Positions 5,776 through 7,976 of a DNA stretch of 7,976 bases are shown here, one piece after another. Positions within the stretch are counted from its first letter, which is position 1, and every line of letters begins with the position of its first letter. The DNA is from Chelatococcus sp. (GTDB taxonomy: Bacteria; Pseudomonadota; Alphaproteobacteria; Rhizobiales; Beijerinckiaceae): assembly GCA_003248805.1 (NCBI GenBank), contig QFQY01000098.1, positions 1 through 7,976 on the forward strand, written 5' to 3'. The notes under the pieces are model-generated. The model was not told the origin of the DNA. It made no database searches and worked only from the letters and a program-made list of their open reading frames with translations. The position numbers were made by a program, and so were the translations under genes.

Positions 5776-7424
5776 TGGCCGCCTCCGCCCTGCGTCGCCT
5801 CGCCGAAACGGCGGGACCCGGCGATGACGGCGCCGCCAACGATCACGGCCCGGTCCAGAAGCCGGCCTTGCGCTTCTTCACCTGCGGCTCGGTCGACGAC
5901 GGCAAGTCGACGCTGATCGGCCGGCTGCTGCACGAGGCCGGAGCCGTGCCCGAGGACCAGCAGGAGGCGCTCGCCCGCGACTCCCGCCGCTTCGGCACGC
6001 AGGGAGCGGCCGTCGACTACGCGCTGCTCGTCGACGGCCTGGCCGCCGAGCGCGAGCAGGGCATAACGATCGACGTCGCCTATCGCTATTTCGCGACGCC
6101 GCGCCGCTCCTTCGTCGTCGCCGACACGCCCGGCCACGAGCAATACACCCGCAACATGGCGACCGGCGCCTCGACCGCGGAGCTCGCGATCATCCTCGTC
6201 GATGCCCGCCTCGGCCTGCTGCCGCAGACGCGCCGGCATTCCTCCATCGTCTCGCTGGTCGGCGTGCGCAGCATCGTGCTCGCGGTCAACAAGATGGACC
6301 TCGTCGGCTATGACGAGGCCGTCTTCGCCCGCATCGTCGCCGACTATGCGGCCGTGGCCGAGAAGCTCGGCTTCGACGGCGTGACCGCGATCCCGATCTC
6401 CGCCCGCGACGGCGACAATGTCGCGAAACCCTCCGCGCACATGCCGTGGTATCGCGGGCCGGCCCTGCTGCCCTTCCTCGAAACGGTCGAGCCCGCGAGA
6501 CCGGCCGTCGCGGGCGGGGCGATCCTGCCCGTGCAATGGGTCAACCGGCCGAATGCCGACTTCCGCGGCTATTCCGGCACGCTGGCGCGCGGCGCGCTCG
6601 CCGTCGGCGACGCAGTCGCCGCTCTGCCCTCCGGCCGGACGAGCCGGATCGCGCGGATTCTCGCACCCTCCGGCGAGGTGACGCGCGCGGTGGCCGGCCA
6701 GCCCGTGACGATCACGCTGGCCGACCAGCTCGACATCTCGCGCGGCGACGTCGTCGTCGCCGACGCCCGGCGCCCCGTCCTGCACAGGCGCCTGACCGCG
6801 CGGCTGCTCTGGACGGGCGAAACGCCGATGTCGGCCGAGGACCGCTATGTCCTGAAGCTCGCGACCACGACGGCCGCCGCCAGCATCGCCGAACTGCACC
6901 ACGCGCTCGACCTGCAGACGCTCGGGCCCGTGACCGCGCAGACTTTGCGCACCAACGATATCGGCCTCGCCTCGCTCGAACTGGATCGCCCCGTCGTGGC
7001 GCTCGACTTCGCTGCGAGCAGCGAGCTCGGCGGCTTCATCCTGATCGACAAGGCGACCCACGCCACCGTCGCGCTGGGCTTCGTCACCGCCGGAGAGGCC
7101 GGCGCCTCCACCACGCCGACGCGCGAACACGCGGGGGTTCCGCTGCGCACCCGCGTCGCCGACTGGATCGGCCCCGCCGACAGCATGGCGCGCGCCCTGC
7201 GCTCGGGCCAGGCGGCGGCGCATGCGGCCTCCGGCGCCGCGATCCTGGCGGCGCTGTGGCTGCTGACGAAGGATCCGGTCCTCGCCGCCGGCGTCGCGCT
7301 CGCCGACCTCCTGCTGCGTCCCCTCGCCATCCTCGGCCTCAAGCTCGGGGCCGTGCGGCTCTGGCGCTGGCGCAGGGCCCGGGCCGTCGCGGCGGCGGAG
7401 AACGCCGGCGGCGGCGGCATCTGA
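5775..7424 (+). CDS. cysN: sulfate adenylyltransferase large (GTPase) subunit with a C-terminal membrane extension
   Basis: The EF-Tu-like GTPase that powers CysD. Its 549 residues show the P-loop GSVDDGKST (38-46), the switch region EREQGITIDVAYRYF (92-106), DTPGH (117-121), NKMD (172-175) and SAR (209-211). Beta-barrel domains II and III run to about 440. The family's normal CysN core ends there, and NodQ/CysNC forms continue with an APS kinase. Here the end is different: from about 455 to 549 there is a linker (RVADWIGPADSMARALRSG), two hydrophobic segments (about 484-498 and 502-526) and a basic tail (RLWRWRRARA) ending in a Gly run. This suggests membrane anchoring. It vaguely recalls the DUF2061 membrane family, but I cannot verify that. 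No APS kinase P-loop is present, consistent with an APS-type CysH. AGGAAGGG precedes the ATG, which overlaps the cysD stop (TGATG). Confidence 0.95.
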   Translation: MAASALRRLAETAGPGDDGAANDHGPVQKPALRFFTCGSVDDGKSTLIGRLLHEAGAVPEDQQEALARDSRRFGTQGAAVDYALLVDGLAAEREQGITIDVAYRYFATPRRSFVVADTPGHEQYTRNMATGASTAELAIILVDARLGLLPQTRRHSSIVSLVGVRSIVLAVNKMDLVGYDEAVFARIVADYAAVAEKLGFDGVTAIPISARDGDNVAKPSAHMPWYRGPALLPFLETVEPARPAVAGGAILPVQWVNRPNADFRGYSGTLARGALAVGDAVAALPSGRTSRIARILAPSGEVTRAVAGQPVTITLADQLDISRGDVVVADARRPVLHRRLTARLLWTGETPMSAEDRYVLKLATTTAAASIAELHHALDLQTLGPVTAQTLRTNDIGLASLELDRPVVALDFAASSELGGFILIDKATHATVALGFVTAGEAGASTTPTREHAGVPLRTRVADWIGPADSMARALRSGQAAAHAASGAAILAALWLLTKDPVLAAGVALADLLLRPLAILGLKLGAVRLWRWRRARAVAAAENAGGGGI

Positions 7425-7439
7425 GCCACGGACCCGTTC

Positions 7440-7470
7440 CGCCGCAGAAAGAACGACTTCTTCTGCGGCG
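7440..7470. terminator. hairpin after cysN, possible operon terminator
   Basis: CGCCGCAGAA (7440-7449) pairs with TTCTGCGGCG (7461-7470). Inside, GAA (7451-7453) pairs with TTC (7458-7460) around a CGAC loop, leaving A7450 bulged: 13 base pairs in all, 15 bases after the cysN stop. No T-run follows directly, so it may act as a 3'-end stabiliser or a Rho-assisted stop rather than a classic terminator. Confidence 0.45.
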
Positions 7471-7482
7471 CCGGCAATCTTT

Positions 7483-7508
7483 GGAACGGCCTCCTCGCCC
7501 GCCATCTT
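7483..7508 (+). promoter_or_regulatory. weak EcfG-like promoter upstream of the 56-aa protein
   Basis: GGAAC (7483-7487) is followed by 19 bases and TT (7507-7508). This fits the Sinorhizobium form of the general-stress consensus but only 2 of 4 bases of CGTT. The start codon lies about 70 bases downstream. Much weaker than the two minus-strand sites. Confidence 0.25.
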
Positions 7509-7579
7509 GGCCGCGAGGGGCCGCTCCGGATATCGTTTCTCGCACCGTTTATGGATTGTCCCGAATTCGGAGCAGAGCG

Positions 7580-7750
7580 ATGAGCACCGCGACGAAGCGA
7601 TCGCTGAAAGACCGGATCGGACTCGCCGCGACCCTGTCCGCCTTCCTGCTCTGCTTCGCGATCGTCGCGAATATCGGCCCTTCGGGTTCCCGAAAGGATG
7701 CTCCCGATCAGCCGGGACAGGAGGCACGCTACGCGGCGGCGCGGCCCTGA
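7580..7750 (+). CDS. small single-helix membrane protein, 56 aa, unknown function
   Basis: ATG at 7580, TGA at 7748-7750, with GGAG 7 bases upstream of the start. A basic N-terminus (MSTATKRSLKDR) precedes one hydrophobic helix (about 13-32, IGLAATLSAFLLCFAIVANI) and a polar tail (GPSGSRKDAPDQPGQEARYA). By the positive-inside rule the N-terminus faces the cytoplasm and the tail the periplasm; the helix could also be an uncleaved signal anchor. It is separated from cysN by 155 bases and a hairpin, so it is probably an independent unit. The frame runs unbroken from inside cysN, but that upstream part is only shadow. No family recognised. Confidence 0.6.
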   Translation: MSTATKRSLKDRIGLAATLSAFLLCFAIVANIGPSGSRKDAPDQPGQEARYAAARP

Positions 7751-7835
7751 GGCGCAGGCTGGAAAGCGCCTTTCTTCTCCACGGCGGACGCTGGACGCAC
7801 GCCCCGAGATTGATCTTCTTCCAGATGTAATATCT

Positions 7836-7848
7836 TTGGAATTTCCAA
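7836..7848. repeat. perfect inverted repeat covering the -35
   Basis: TTGGAA, T, TTCCAA: a 13-base perfect dyad that coincides with the proposed -35 hexamer. It may be an operator half of the cluster that includes the repeat at 7851-7872. Confidence 0.45.
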
Positions 7849-7864
7849 CTACCCGATGTAAATT
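7836..7864 (+). promoter_or_regulatory. sigma-70-like promoter overlaid by inverted repeats
   Basis: TTGGAA (7836-7841), exactly 17 bases, then TAAATT (7859-7864): each hexamer matches 4 of 6 of the housekeeping consensus. The region is clearly AT-richer than the surrounding DNA. A start near 7871 would give a leader of about 27 bases before the ATG at 7898. Confidence 0.45.
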
Positions 7865-7872
7865 GATCGGGT
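7851..7872. repeat. perfect 7+7 inverted repeat covering the -10 and start point, candidate operator
   Basis: ACCCGAT (7851-7857) and ATCGGGT (7866-7872) are perfectly complementary around the AT-rich spacer GTAAATTG, which holds the proposed -10. The layout fits a repressor operator. A small hairpin terminator is the alternative, as TTT occurs at 7872-7874. Confidence 0.45.
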
Positions 7873-7897
7873 TTCGGCGATGAACTAGCGTTCCGGG

Positions 7898-7976
7898 ATG
7901 AATTTCGGAACCCGGCAGTTCATGGCGACAGGCCTCCCCGGCGACATCGGGACGCTGAAACCGCTTTGCTTCTCGA
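7898..7976 (+). CDS. start of an unidentified gene cut by the window end
   Basis: From ATG 7898 (or the in-frame ATG 7922) the frame stays open to the window end and reads MNFGTRQFMATGLPGDIGTL, then KPLCFS. A TAG at 7886 closes the frame upstream. Neither ATG has a good Shine-Dalgarno sequence. The promoter-like element at 7836-7864 gives positional support. The visible 26 residues are too few to assign a family. Confidence 0.35.
   Translation, partial: MNFGTRQFMATGLPGDIGTLKPLCFS

Noticed and set aside
5619..7727. 702-codon open frame on the minus strand
   Set aside because: It lies opposite cysN, is extremely Arg/Gly/Asp-rich and has no motif. It is a typical antisense shadow of a GC-rich gene.
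6446..7750. 434-codon plus-strand frame
   Set aside because: Arg/Pro-rich shadow of cysN in another frame. Only its last 56 codons, with their own start and ribosome site, look real.

Overview
The window is about 8 kb of high-GC DNA. It looks like a chromosomal segment of an alphaproteobacterium of the Hyphomicrobiales type; a Bosea- or Methylobacterium-like host is a guess from codon use and protein style. Two minus-strand promoters fit the alphaproteobacterial general-stress (EcfG/sigma-T/RpoE2) consensus, and the sulfate genes are of the 4Fe-4S APS-reductase kind. I see no rRNA, tRNA, CRISPR array, insertion sequence or phage gene.

Left part (1-2220). The possible tail of a plus-strand gene ends at 72 and is followed by a good plus-strand terminator. 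Converging on it is a minus-strand gene for a 111-residue protein of unknown function. After a gap comes a minus-strand stress-type module, listed here in its own transcription order: an EcfG-like promoter and a 77-residue exported protein (1929-2162); then a second EcfG-like promoter and a two-gene operon made of a 24-residue membrane peptide (1773-1847) and a four-helix membrane protein (886-1761). A hairpin terminator closes it at 836-875.

Middle (2221-4138). This stretch is gene-poor. It holds a 65-residue lipoprotein (2681-2878) and a 190-residue left-handed beta-helix acyltransferase of the serine acetyltransferase family (3257-3829). In the acyltransferase, the positions of two CysE active-site residues look changed. 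Before the next operon lies a perfect 6+6 inverted repeat that could be an operator.

Right part (4139-7424). This is a tightly coupled sulfate-assimilation operon, cysH-cysD-cysN, with start and stop codons overlapping at both junctions. CysD and CysN form ATP sulfurylase, which makes APS from sulfate and ATP with GTP hydrolysis. CysH is the cysteine-rich APS reductase that turns APS directly into sulfite, so no APS kinase is needed, and CysN indeed has no CysC domain. Its C-terminus instead carries an extension of about 95 residues with two predicted membrane helices, the most unusual feature of the window.

Right edge (7425-7976). A hairpin follows cysN. Next come a 56-residue single-helix membrane protein and an AT-richer intergenic region. 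That region contains a promoter-like pair overlaid by two inverted repeats, and a reading frame that runs off the window end.
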